A DNA stretch of 64,000 nucleotides from Epiperipatus broadwayi. Taxonomy: Eukaryota > Onychophora > Udeonychophora > Euonychophora > Peripatidae. Position 1 is the stretch's first letter. Each line of letters opens with the position of its first letter. The notes under the pieces are model-generated. The model made no database searches, was not told the DNA's origin, and worked only from the letters and a program-made list of their open reading frames with translations. Where the stretch lies: positions 436,001 to 500,000 of the forward strand of contig JAQFVV010006341.1 in the NCBI GenBank assembly GCA_028023455.1. Reading direction: 5' to 3'. Positions 12,291 through 23,169 of the stretch are shown here, piece by piece. Position numbers and translations under genes: made by a program.

Positions 12291-12790
12291 ATTCAAAGAA
12301 AGAGGGAAAATAGAGAGGCTTCTAAATCAGAATCCAAGGAAAACTGCTGGACACCAGACAAATATTATTCCTAGACTTAGGAAATCTAATGTCAAATGCA
12401 ATTATTGCCTTGATTTTCTGTCACCTTACCCATCTCGTGAAAAGAATATTCATTCTTGATATATAAATTATAACCAAAATCTCAATAACCTTTAAGTTTT
12501 TATTAAATGAATAAATATTTAAATGTAAATATTAGTATTAATCAGAACACACTCTTTTTGTAAAAAAAAATTATGATAAATTATTACATCATCACATACT
12601 AAAGTAGATTATATTTAAAAAAAAACAACTCACTTTGATCAATAAGAGCTGGCGGATTGAGTTTCTTGCGTTCTTTCATCTTAAAAAACAAAAGATTGCT
12701 TTTATAGACATATATATATATTATTATTTTAAAATAAGTTTAAAACAATGAAAAAATAAGTTTAATACAATAAAAAAAAGAATACTATAT

Positions 12791-12905
12791 AATAATACAG
12801 TACTCTAGAATTTCAGATCCATAGAACATGATCTAGTTCTGCCAGTTTCCGCTCTCAAACTTCTTAAGAACTTCCAAGCAATAAATTATTTGATTATTTT
12901 TTTTA
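12791..12905 (+). repeat. tRNA-derived SINE copy (probable)
   Basis: Shares the block TCAAACTT-TTAAGAACTTCC and GCAATAAATTATTTGATT with the copies at 13195, 39340 and 43278. The head is eroded. See the 43278 copy for the tRNA-like promoter boxes. Confidence 0.4.
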
Positions 12906-13194
12906 TTTTATATATAGTAAAAGAAAATAAATAATAAATAAGTAAAAATTGTATAGAAGTTTAATAATAATGATGAAATACCTAAGATTCTAAGAAGAAG
13001 CTGCAAGCAAGCTAAAACAGATGACAAAAGAGAAGCCTCTATAACATTAACAAAAACCCAATCATCAGGAGATAGAACGTGCGCAAGTTTCACAATTATA
13101 AGAATGAAAATAAAACACATTGAAGCAGAAAATTAACAAAACCCAATTACCATGATCTAGCCAAATGTCCAGCTGTGTAGATTAAGCAAAGACC
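12906..13194. other. no feature recognised
   Basis: AT-rich spacer between two SINE copies. The minus-strand frame at 12908-13120 is hydrophobic but has no family signature. Confidence 0.35.
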
Positions 13195-13375
13195 AGAATA
13201 TCCGAGGTAACGTTTATAGAAGAGTTATGCCTGGTATGGTTTAGAGAATGAAAAATGGCAGGCTTGGAATTCAAGATCCTTGGATCATAGCTTTAGTTCA
13301 TCAACTTCAGTATTCAAACTTTTTTAAGAACTTCCCATGCAATAAATCATTTGATTTTGTTTTAGGAAAAAAAAA
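13195..13375 (+). repeat. tRNA-derived SINE copy (probable)
   Basis: Contains GGTTTAGAGAATG (A-box-like), GATCCTTGGATCATAGC (B-box region) and the family tail TTTTTAAGAACTTCCCATG / CAATAAATCATTTGATTTTG, ending in an A-run at 13368-13382. It is similar over its length to the copies at 39340 and 43278. The open frame at 13248-13454 is incidental. Confidence 0.45.
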
Positions 13376-14432
13376 AAAAAAATCTGAAATCAACTTAAAC
13401 AATTACTTTAACCTTATTTATTTAGAATATAAATTTTTACGTAGCTATTTATAAAAGTTTTTTTGTAAAGATTCAAAATAATGAACTTACAATTCCAACG
13501 ATAAGATTAATTAGCTAGATTAAGTCTTTCATTAGTGTATATATAGCTTGAGAATGATTCTGATCTATCTATTGATAGATAGAAAAATAAGTTGATCATG
13601 ATCACTCCCAAATAGCATGGATAAGGATCGTGTTTCAGTCTTTGATTATTTTAGATATTTTCCTAATGATTTAGATTAGGAACAGCAGATCTTTAATAGA
13701 AAAAGTGACTCTTATTTTGGATAAATATATATATATTTTATTAAAAATTTAATATATTTAATATATAATTTGTAACTAATTGTATTAATTTTATTATAAT
13801 TTAGTTAATATAATTAATGCCAATGTGTATAAATTATTGTGACTAGTGCGAATGGTTTAAATTTAAAACAGCATTCTACATATCGGTTTCTCCAATGAAT
13901 TATGAGAAAAGTCAAATACAGGAACAGATTGATTGATTCAACATTGAATGCTTTATTATTATTAAAATATACTCCAGATTTGGACAAATTGGCTTAGAAC
14001 ATAACAGTTCAAAAGCCAGATTAATAAATTTGAATATTAATATTGTATCTTCCTATTTATATAAATAATTTTTTTTCACTGATAAATTTTGTAATGCAAA
14101 TTTATTGTGTTTATTAGAAATTTAGAAAAGAAAAGTTTTAATTAAAAGTAAAATTTAAAGAAAAATATTTTTTTTGTTTCACCCACAAAATATTATATCC
14201 AAGCTTAAAAGTTGTTCGATTCTTGTAGATGCGGACTCAATGTTATAAATAAGGAATGAAATGAATTTCAAGTTGCAGATCCCTAAATTTTTTTTTTTTT
14301 TTTTATCAAAATGACTCTCTGATTAAAAATATCTCCAATTCCTGGTTTAAATTGAAGAAAGAATTTTAGTTTTGGTGAGATTTAAGTTAAGATCCCAATC
14401 TTTAATGATCTCTTAAGTCTTTTATCTTTCTA
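13376..14432. other. no feature recognised
   Basis: AT-rich non-coding sequence with nothing assigned. Confidence 0.4.
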
Positions 14433-14514
14433 GACCATAGAAGGAACTTCTCTTTTAAATGATGATTGTAATTGACCATAGAAGGAACTTCTCTTTTAAA
14501 TGATGATTGTAATT
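14433..14514 (+). repeat. 41-bp tandem duplication
   Basis: The unit beginning GACCATAGAAGGAACTTCTC at 14433 is repeated exactly from 14474, giving two copies with a 41-bp period. It is a local, apparently recent duplication with no coding sense. Confidence 0.85.
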
Positions 14515-16080
14515 GTAGATGACGTCAATGCCTTCTATTTCTGGAAAATTATTGATAAAGATTGTAAGAGGAATTAATTTTGTGAATAATTTGAAATTTC
14601 TTAGATTATTTTGAATTACTAAAAATTTTGTGATGAACAGTATTAATTAAGCTGATTAATGTCAAATAAATGAATGCGTTTCTGATTTTAAATTTTTTTA
14701 AGAAAATCAATAATGTTAACCTTTGATTTCAAATGTAAATCCTTTTCATGCCTTTATTTAATACACATCTAATCATAAATGAAATACTTTTTATATTGCT
14801 TATCTAGCTAGAAGACTGCTTAAATAAATTCAGTAATAAATATATACATTTCTTATGGGTTTTTTTTTTAGGTGTTCTTTTATGGCACCATAAATACATG
14901 CTATAAGAGTACCATTTATTTTTTCAAAGTCATAAGCTGAGATTTGATTTAAAATAAAAACTAACGATTGTTTACGTCAATTCTCAAATCTTAATTGAAT
15001 TAAGAAAATAGTTCTTTAAACATTGCTATGATTCAGAATCTCTTTTAAGAAATTTATTGTGAAAATTATTATTAGGTTTTGGATTCATGACAATATTTTT
15101 AAAATCTGTTAATCTTTCTGCATTCAAAACAATCAAAGACCAAGTCCCAAATTTATAAATATTTATAGATTTTAGCCAGTTTGTGCTATAGTATATTTTG
15201 TGAAAATAAGAAGTCTATAGTTCTGTTTAAAAATCCTCTCTAGCTGTCAGTCTTGTGTTTTACTCCTAAAATCATCAGCTTCCATTTTAAAAATCAGCTA
15301 ATTGACTGAACTTTGATAAATTTTACTTCTCTATAATCTTTTTTTTTCTTACATAATCATGAGATTATTTTAATATGTATTAGCTGTTATAAAGCCAACA
15401 GAACACTAAATAACCATAGATTATACCTTATTTTTAAGTAGTATTCTTATTAATTGCTAGGCCTTTGATAGTTATATCCATTTTAAAAGTTTCACTTATT
15501 ACTTTGATACAAAAAAAATGGATTTTTGGTAATGGTTGTTATTAAATTTTTCATATCAGAAGTAGATTGGTAGGAAGTTGTGTTAAAACTTCAAGATATC
15601 TAATATATTAAGTTAGTGTTATTGGAGTGGATAACTTTCAAGTTTCAGTGTAGGCCAAGGGGGTGGAGGGTGAAGAATAGATCAAAAACAATTAAAATAA
15701 ACAGATATTATAAATTCTGTTTTTCTAACTATCAAACAGAATTCGCTATTTTGATATCCATTTTACCATAATAATAATATAAAATAAAAACTACAATTTC
15801 TATAAACAAATTTTTAGTTAGGAAAGAAGAAAATTATTTTGTGACTCATAACAGTTGGATTTTAAAAAAAAGTTTTGTTAAACTTTTGTATAAAATTTTT
15901 ATATGAAATAGTCTTGAATAATTATTAAAACAAAAAAAAAAAGTAATTGAAAAGATAGGATTAGGAATATTGAAATGTTAAAAAGTGATTATTCATTATG
16001 GAAATTATTTAGCATAGGAATTTTTTTACACCAAAAAACAATATATAAAAGAATCCCCTGTAGAAATTTCACCATGAAAT
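14515..16080. other. no feature recognised
   Basis: About 1.5 kb of AT-rich intergenic DNA with nothing assigned. Confidence 0.4.
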
Positions 16081-16265
16081 AGATTCTCCAATAATTTCAT
16101 TAAACCACTAAAACATCACAAGATCAAAGCTTATCATTGATGAAAGCCATACGCTGGAAACTAGTCTGGGGACATTGGAAGGGAAAGCGAAGGACTGGGA
16201 TTATGATGCACACAACCTTCTAGCATTTTATCGATTACTAGAACTTGCATTATATGGCACTATTG
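16081..16265 (+). mobile_element. family H copy, degenerate hammerhead
   Basis: Begins CATTAAACCACTAAAACATC, the family terminus, and ends in the GGCACTATTGTATG arm. The hammerhead region reads TTGATGA (core C3 changed to T), stem II AGC/GCT, GAAA, CTAGTC. The stem II pair AGC/GCT replaces the GGC/GCC of other copies, a compensatory change. The copy is probably inactive. Confidence 0.65.
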
Positions 16266-16314
16266 TATGAAAAATTTTACTATTGACTTTATTATGTGCT
16301 TCAATTCTGCTATT

Positions 16315-16990
16315 CATCATCATCATCAACCATTATCAATCCACTGCAGGATGAAGGTCTCTCCAAGTTTAATCCATCTTCTCCGATCTTTAGCTTCTCT
16401 TCTCCACCTCACCCCTGCACACTTTTATTTCATCCATCTATCTCACATGTGGTCTCTTTCTGGGTCTTATACAATCACTTGGAATCCAGTATAAGATTTC
16501 AATTGTCCATCTATTATCATCTCTTCTAGCAATATGTCCAGCCCAACTCCACCTCTTTTAATTTTTTCAATGAGGTCAGTGATACCTGTTTGTTCTCTCA
16601 CCCATACATAGCGTTTTCGATCACTTCTTGTTACTCCCAACATGCATCTCTCCATACTTCTTTGAATGGTCTGAAGTCTCTGTATTGCTCTTCTATTAAG
16701 TGTCCAAGTCTCAGATCCATAAGTAAGAACTGGTAAAACACATTTGTTAAAAACCTTCCTTTTCAAACACATAGGCATATTTCCTTTTAGTATCAAGTTA
16801 TTTCTACCAAAAGCACTCCAACCAAGTTCAATTCTATGATTAATTTCATCCATTATATTTCCATCTGTAGTAATAATCTGACCAAGGTATTTGTAACTGT
16901 TAACTTCTTCTAACTCATCATAATCAATCTTTACGTTCATATTTTGAGCAAATTGATTAAACATTACTTTAGTCTTTTTAATTCTATTAT
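16315..16990 (-). pseudogene. RTE-clade LINE reverse transcriptase C-terminal region
   Basis: An open frame of 165 codons (16467-16964) on the minus strand encodes the thumb and C-terminal part of an RTE-type reverse transcriptase. Visible blocks include YKYLGQIITTDGN, LPVLTYGSETWTL, RRAIQRLQTIQRSMER, CMLGVTRSDRKR and REQTGITDLIEKIKR. The frame is lost shortly after IKR, where WAGH-type sequence would follow, and DNA homology continues to a CATCATCATCAT tract near 16318, the 3' tail. Upstream coding sequence continues to about 16985, but the palm and endonuclease are missing, so this is a 5'-truncated dead copy. Confidence 0.8.
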
Positions 16991-17528
16991 GGTCATAGAT
17001 TTGTCAATCATTATTCATAGTTTGTTATTGTCTACATTTATATAGAATTCCATTCATGAAGCAGATGAGTGCAACACACATGGATTGTCCTGAATCTCTT
17101 GATGAGACTCCAATGGCATTTAGAAAGATCAAGTTCAGCTGCCTTTATTGTTGGATCTGGGAAAAAAAAAATCTGTTTGGAACACCCTGGAAATTCCATT
17201 TTTTACTTTATAATTCTTTGTTTGTAGATTCTGATTTAAACTATAAATTGAAAAAGGAATTGAATTGAGCATAATATAAAGAATGAAAGATTTAGGAAAG
17301 CTGAGGGAAGAATGATTGAGAATTATCTATAATGGTAGAGGTATGATAAGTATGATTGTGTGAAAAAGTAAGTAAAATAAAAAGCTTGGAGAAAGGAGTC
17401 AAATTGATATGCAAAATCTGTAAATAACTACAAATGATTATTTTTATCTTATTCGGATACAAACTCTCACTTGCTATTATCAAAACTTAAATTACTTGTA
17501 AAAGCATTGGTTAATCTGATAAGAGATA
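16991..17528. other. no feature recognised
   Basis: Non-coding spacer. The small frame at 17056-17268 has no recognisable motif. Confidence 0.35.
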
Positions 17529-17800
17529 ATAAACCACTAAACATCACATGAAACATTACCAAATTCACTTTTTATTTTGCTATATCTTATATAAATGCAA
17601 TTTATTCACTGTACTTTAAGCACTTTTTAGCAAAAAGCTTTTATTGTATATATATAGCTCTGAAGAAGACTGCAAGACAGTCGAAATGTAAGATTGTGTA
17701 TGCATATATGTACAATAAAAGGTTTTTGCTAAAAAGTGTTTAAGTTCTGTGAATAAATTGCATTTATAAAGATCACATGATCACCATTCTTTATGCTTAC
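17529..17800 (-). mobile_element. family H terminal fragment split by a family T insertion
   Basis: The H terminus AAACCACTAAACATCACATGA ends at 17551 and resumes at 17772 as ATCACATGATCACC, continuing into the normal H sequence. Removing 17552-17771 plus one copy of ATCACATGA restores a continuous H end. Only the terminal part of H is present. Confidence 0.65.
17552..17771. mobile_element. foldback element, family T, short copy with 9-bp target duplication
   Basis: The arms (containing CACTTTTTAGCAAAAAGC on the left and GCTAAAAAGTGTTTAAG on the right) are inverted. The centre reads CTGAAGAAGACTGCAAGACA followed by GTCGAAATG, a CTGAAGA-hairpin-GAAA motif. ATCACATGA occurs at 17543-17551 and 17772-17780, a 9-bp target-site duplication inside a family H fragment. 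This shows that T moved after that H copy had inserted. It matches the longer copy at 3171-3902. Confidence 0.75.
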
Positions 17801-17814
17801 ACAAGCTGTTTAGA

Positions 17815-17945
17815 GAGGTGATGTGATGCACTGTGACTTCTCCTTATACGGAGTCAGGAATCTCTTAATAATATCCATTAAAGCTCCATCCATTCCCAAA
17901 TTTACTAAACTTACCGATAATCTATTTCTACTTACTCTATCATAC
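17815..17945 (-). mobile_element. LINE 3' fragment with internal deletion
   Basis: On the minus strand the 3' tail (AGAAGTCACAGTGCATCACA) and the last about 50 bp of the LINE 3' end are joined directly to a piece of the reverse transcriptase region matching about 19915-19980. Thus most of the element between those points is missing. Confidence 0.6.
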
Positions 17946-18345
17946 GTGATGTGATGTACTGTGACTTCTCCTTAAACAAAGTCAAGAATATCTCAGCAAT
18001 TATGCCCAGATAAACCTGTTAGTCACTTTATTTTCCATTCCCCACTCTAAATTTTCCCATATTCTGCTCTATCCCATTTCCACAACATAATCTTTATCAA
18101 CTCTATAGCCTTTATATCTAAATTCCCCTTATCTTTTCCCAAACCCAGCATAAAAATCAATAATTCACTTTCTGTATAATCATTTTTTCATATTTATTCT
18201 TCCATAACTTCGTTATATGTACCCTTTCTGTTTTCAAGCATTTACATTCAATTAACAAATGCTTAATATTTTCTATTCCTTCCTTACATAATTTACAAAA
18301 TAAATCACCCATATTTTTCCATTTACATATATATTCTCTTGTAGC
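17946..18345 (-). mobile_element. 5'-truncated LINE copy, zinc-knuckle end
   Basis: This minus-strand copy includes the C-terminal coding end (WKNMGDLFCKLCKEGIENIK followed by HLLIECKCL, a C-x2-C...H...C knuckle) and the 3' untranslated region with its tail at 17946. Its truncated 5' end abuts, with no spacer, the 3' tail of the next copy at 18346. Confidence 0.75.
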
Positions 18346-20290
18346 TGATGTGACGTGATGTACCATGACTTCTCCTTAAACAGAATCAGGAATCTCTCAA
18401 ATTCTATGCCCAAAAAAACCTGTTAGCCACTTTACCTTCCCCTTCCATTCCCCACCCTAAGCTTTCACATAATCTGCTCCATCTCACTTCCACAATATAA
18501 TTTTTGTCAACTCTATGGCATTTATATCTAAATCCTTCCTATCTTTTCCCAAACCCAGCATAAAACCCAATAACCCACTTTCTGTATAATCACTTTGTTC
18601 ATATTTATTCTTCCATAACTTCTTTATTTGTACCCTATCTGCTTTCAAGCATTTACATTCAATCAACAGATGCCTAATATTTTCTATATCTTCCTTACAT
18701 AATTTGCAGACTAAATCACCCATATTTTTCCATTTACATGTATATTCTATTGTTGCTAAAGATCCTATTCGAGCCTTAAACAATAAGCTACTCTCCTTAC
18801 TATTATCATAAATTAACTCACACTCAATGTTCCATTTACTTCTATATATATTTAAACTCTTTTTACTCTCCATACTAGTTCTCCATCTCTCCAACTCCCT
18901 ATTCTTTATTAATGCATCTATTCTTTTATCCCATTCCTTACCCCTATAACACTAAACAATCCTCCTAACACAATCATTTCACCTTTTATACAAGTATACT
19001 GATATAAATTCTTTATCCAAATCTTTTGCATACGCATTACCTTCCTCCCCCCCCTGTTCCCCCCCCCTTTCCCTATAAACAAAAAAAATATTTTTTTGTT
19101 TTTTTTTTTTTTCCATAAACTGCAATCTACCAAACATTTTCATTTTACTTTTTGCATCTCTCATATAAAAACTTGACCATTCCATTTCTCCTTGAATTGC
19201 CTCCTTTGTTGTCCATACCTCTGCATCTAATGCATGTCTTCCTACTTCCCTTTGTACTTTCTCTAAGTAATCTAATACCCTTTTACTAACACATAATGCA
19301 TCATTACCATATGTTAACCCTGTTACTACAACTCCCTTCCATACAATTCTAGCTATATCATACTTATTATATGAAAACACTGTTAATTTCTTTATTAAAC
19401 CCTTTCTTTTCTTTGCTTCATTTACCAATTTTTTCTCCCATTCAACCAAGCAATTTTCCTGATTACTTAGGATGATTCCCAAATAATTATATCTATCCAC
19501 CACACTTATATAAAGCTATCATCCAATAAAAATTCTACATTATCTCTTTCCCCATTATTAATCATCATTATAGTTGATTTTTCTTCACTAAATTTAATCC
19601 CCAACTCTTTACCCACCCTTGCACATGTCCTCAACATAACTTCCATATCTTCTCTTCTTTCTGCACACAAAAAAATATCATCCGCAAAAAAAAAGACCCG
19701 GCAAAATATATATTCCCTTGCAACCCATTAATGGTATTTCTATCCCTCTGCCTAGTCTTTCTATTGCTTTCTCAATTTCACTCAAATACAACAAAACCAA
19801 AATAGGTGACATAGGGCATCCTTACCTTAATCCCAACCCATTTTTAACTTTAACTGATTCTATATCCCCTAATTGGTAAGTATAGTAATTATTTTCATAT
19901 AATTTCTTAATAATATTTACTAAAGCTTCATCCATTTCTAAATTCTTACCCATAATCTATTTCTATTTACTCTATCATATGCCTTCTCTATATCTATAAA
20001 ACTCATATATAACGATCTACCTGAATTCCTACTCATATCCATAAGTTGTATATCTACAAATAAACTATCTCCTATACGCCTATCTGACCTAAAACCTCCT
20101 TGCATTTCCCCCAATACCTTATTCTCTTCCATCCACTTTAAAATTCTTCCAGCCACTATATATGAGAAAACTTTATATAAAACTGGTGTTACTGCTATCA
20201 GTCTATAATTATTTAACTTTCTACGATCCTTACCCTTTCTTTTAAATAATAATCTTACTCTTGTATTACTCCTACTACCCGAAAAACTAA
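18346..20290 (-). mobile_element. 5'-truncated LINE: reverse transcriptase to 3' end
   Basis: Three minus-strand reading segments belong to one broken ORF. The first, 19938-20156, carries GEMQGGFRSDRR and the palm block FIDIEKAYDRVNR. The second, 18979-19503, carries the thumb region (KRKGLIKKL, GLTYGNDALC, GRHALDAEVW). The third, 18484-18894, carries the C-terminal knuckle CKLCKEDIENIRHLLIEC. The segment near 19690-19850 holds the QGCPLSP region and the FADD-type motif in broken frames. Homopolymer runs at 19050-19115 interrupt it. Same family as the 31.1-35.4 kb copy; inactive. Confidence 0.85.
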
Positions 20291-20293
20291 AAG

Positions 20294-20540
20294 CTCTCTA
20301 TACAGTAGGGCCACTCAGTGCAAACCAGAATAATCAATGGGGCTAATTAAGTAAAAGATAGCAGCTGGAGGGTTGCATTAGATCCTAAGATCTAGGTACA
20401 GTGCATCGGATCCAAGGCTCCTCGCTAGAAACTCGTCTGGGGATATTGGATGAGTGGGCACTGCGTAGGGATTTTATGCACAAACCTTGCATTCATTGAT
20501 TACTATGGCTTGTACTGAGTGGCGCTACTGTATGCAGTTT
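20294..20540 (+). mobile_element. family H copy lacking the hammerhead core
   Basis: Both arms are recognisable: CTCTCTATACAGTAGGGCCA at the left and TTGATTACTATGGCTTGTAC near the right. Between them lie GATCCAAGGCTCCTCG joined straight to CTAGAAACTCGTC: the CTGATGA box and stem II are deleted. The copy lies exactly between a minus-strand and a plus-strand LINE fragment. Confidence 0.7.
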
Positions 20541-20865
20541 TGTTAATTGAAAGTAAATGTTTGAAAACAGAAAAGGTACATATAATGAAGATGTGGAAAA
20601 ATAAATATGAAAAGAGTGATTATACAGAAAGTGAATTGTTTTTTATGCTGGATTTGGGAAAAGATAAGGGGGATTTAGATATAAAGGTTATAGAATTGAC
20701 AAAGATTATGTTGTGGAAATGGGATAGAGCAGATTATGGGTAAATTTAGAGTGGAGGAATGTAAAATAAAGTGGCTAACAGATTTATCTGGGCATAATTG
20801 CTGAGATATTCTTGACTTCGTTTAAGGAGAAGCCATAATTCATCACATCACATCTCTGTGTCAAA
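20541..20865 (+). mobile_element. 5'-truncated LINE 3' end
   Basis: Plus-strand end of the same LINE family. Coding remnants WKNKYEKSDYTESE, LDLGKDKGDLDIK and IELTKIMLWKWD are followed by the 3' untranslated region and the CATCACATCACATC tail at 20852-20865. It starts inside the knuckle coding region. Confidence 0.75.
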
Positions 20866-21189
20866 GAGATAATATTTTGTATTAGTAAATAATCTATTTT
20901 AACCATAATTACTACACTATGGTTTATTAATATCATTTATCTTCGAAACGTAATTAATTTATCTTTCCAACAATTTCAGATTAAAAACAATTAGAATTAT
21001 ATTGATTTCTTTTAGATTAGTAAAATCCTCTAATGGCAAAAATCTTAATTACAGTGAAAATAAAAACTGCTCATGCTATTAAATTAACCAAAAAAAATAT
21101 TTAAAAAGACATTGACAAAAAAAAATTATAATGTAAAAGAATACTCATTTTCCAGATATACTTTAATATTTAAAACTCATAAATGTAAT
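20866..21189. other. no feature recognised
   Basis: AT-rich spacer with nothing assigned. Confidence 0.35.
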
Positions 21190-21556
21190 AATATTTCAGT
21201 AATGTAATTCTCACTATACCACTCTCATGCAAGTAGTTTCTATCCGCTTTTATCTTTTTCACGTCTATCATATGTTGTTGTTTTTTTCATATGTCAAAGC
21301 ATCGGGATAATATGTGTTTTTGATTACATCCCTTCACAAAGTGTTAAAGCGGATAGAAATCAGTACCTACCTTGCACGAGAGTTGTGAAAATTATACTAC
21401 AGAAATATTCACTATTGGAGATGTTCTTTTTTTAAAATTCTTTTTCCTTTTTTTAAATTTAATATTTTTTTTTATAAATATTAATAAAAATAAAAAAAAA
21501 AAAAAAAATATTTTGGTATAGGGAGAATCTCTAGTCTAATGAATGACTAATAAAAA
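21190..21556. mobile_element. family S inverted-repeat element
   Basis: Arms: AATATTTCAGTAATGTAATTC ... TTTCTATCCGCTTTTA on the left, and AAAGCGGATAGAAATCAGTAC ... ACTACAGAAATATTCAC on the right, inverted with respect to each other. A further outer block, TCTAATGAATGACTAATAA, lies at about 21535 and is also found at the outer ends of the 30609-30956 copy. The centre is non-coding. Probable MITE. Confidence 0.6.
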
Positions 21557-22248
21557 TTATGAATTCACAGATGTAATATATTTAAAATGTGACTTTACAT
21601 AAGAAAGGCAGAAAAAATGTTCTTCCGAAAAGCTATAGATAATATAGTATAAAGCAAAAATTAACTGAGAAATTAACCCCCTAAACTAATAGGTTTCAGA
21701 CAACCGTGACAATTCTCATATCGACTTAATTAACATACTTTTTCAGATATTTTATGAGAATGGCTTATTCGGTTAATAATAATTTAAAAAATAATTGTTT
21801 ACATACTTAAAGTCAATATACAACGCCGCATTCGCATTAACAAAATACCACGTGGAGATTTAAATTAGAAGACATGCGCAAATTTGTATATTTTTAGTCC
21901 GCAGAAATTAGTTGCTGAACCTGTATATTATATTACGATTACAAAAATTCTAAATAACTAGATCCAAATAATATATTTTTTTTTTTTAAATAACTTATTT
22001 ATTTATTTTATAATTGATGAATATTTATTACACAAGAGCTCTGTAACTATAAAACAACTTGTTGCCGGGGAATTAGAATAGTTGTGTCTTTTTTTAATTG
22101 GTTGAAACTTGAATAACTTTTAGACATTAATGGATACAATTTCAAAAAAAAAATTATTTTAATGATATTTTACTTAATCGAATTTATTTTATGATAAATT
22201 ATATTAACATCCAATTAAAAACAAAATTTGTATCAATATGGCTGTTAG
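21557..22248 (+). promoter_or_regulatory. FICD: presumed FICD 5' flank / promoter region
   Basis: This is the segment between the last upstream repeat and the FICD start codon. It is somewhat richer in CpG than its surroundings around 21820-21930 and contains a palindromic ACGT-core site CCACGTGG at 21848-21855. No TATA box or start site can be fixed from sequence alone. The promoter role is inferred from position. Confidence 0.35.
21848..21855. promoter_or_regulatory. CCACGTGG ACGT-core element
   Basis: Perfect 8-bp palindrome about 400 bp upstream of the FICD start codon. CACGTG is an E-box, and the CCACG half-site also occurs in ER-stress elements bound by ATF6/XBP1-type factors. FICD genes are known to respond to the unfolded-protein response, so the position is suggestive. 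No CCAAT box sits at the 9-bp spacing required for a full ER-stress element. Confidence 0.2.
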
Positions 22249-22543
22249 ATGATGTTTACATCCGTTAGTTTCGTTTTCTACAAAGTTACAAATATGTTCT
22301 TCATTAATGATAAAACTTTGATAAGGGTCAATACTTTATTTATTTTAGTATTTGGTATCCTGTTTGCCGTAATTCTGTCTTTTGTTTCTAAATTAGATTA
22401 TGTTTTACCAGTGCAAATATCTAACAATGTTTTATTATCACCGTTTTCTGAAAGAGACTTGAGTCGAAAGCACTCACTTGAGTTCAATCGTAATCACAGT
22501 GTTGGATTTCATCGTCCTTTCAAAAATGTAGCCAAGAAAGAAG
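22249..22543 (+). CDS. FICD: FICD exon 1: cytosolic tail, signal anchor and stem
   Basis: First coding exon of the Fic-domain protein completed at 37112-38184. It encodes residues 1-98 plus the first base of codon 99. A short N-terminal tail is followed by a hydrophobic span at about residues 28-46 (LFILVFGILFAVILSF), the uncleaved type II signal anchor that places FICD in the ER membrane with its catalytic part in the lumen. The rest is a polar, poorly conserved stem. Two adjacent methionine codons open the frame; I chose the first (22249). An upstream ATG at 22238 runs into a stop after four codons. The frame stays open past the splice site to 22584, but the phase and homology fit a splice after G22543 (GAAG|GTTGGA): G plus AT from exon 2 makes GAT (Asp99). 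The donor is weak after the GT. The assignment rests on phase, topology and total length, because this exon has little sequence conservation. Confidence 0.75.
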
Positions 22544-23169
22544 GTTGGATATACATATTAATTATTTTTTTTACTATAAATTGATGTTTGTATAAATATG
22601 TTAATCATAGGTGAAGTTAAAATTGCTGTTTAGCCTACTTCATAATGTAACTATTCACTTAAATACGAGTAATATATAAAGACTGAGGAATTCAATATAG
22701 ACAGAAATATATGTTGAAATTATGGTTTAAATCGTAACTCTTTATAAGAAATGTTTTCCTTTTGTTAGAAATAAGCTCGCTCTCTCTCTTTTTTTTGATA
22801 ATTTAAAGCAAGTATAGTATATTAAATATGATTAGTTAATCGGTATAATCATAATGTGTTTCATTCTAAAATCAGATAATCATCTACATAATGTTGCGAA
22901 TCACTAGATATAGAAAATTGAGAGAGAATAGCTATATCTAATTTCACTGAAATAATGTTAAGTGTTATTCTACAAAATAGTATAAATTATTGATAGTTTT
23001 ATATAAGATTCAAAAATAAATTAGGAGATATGTTTTTGGAAGAACTACGTGATTGATATTTGAAGCAAATGGGATTTCAGATGTGAAAGACTAAGCAAAT
23101 TAAATTATTTAGAGGATTACATATTACGAATGAGAACAATTGTTAAAAGAATTTTTTTTTCTTCACGCT

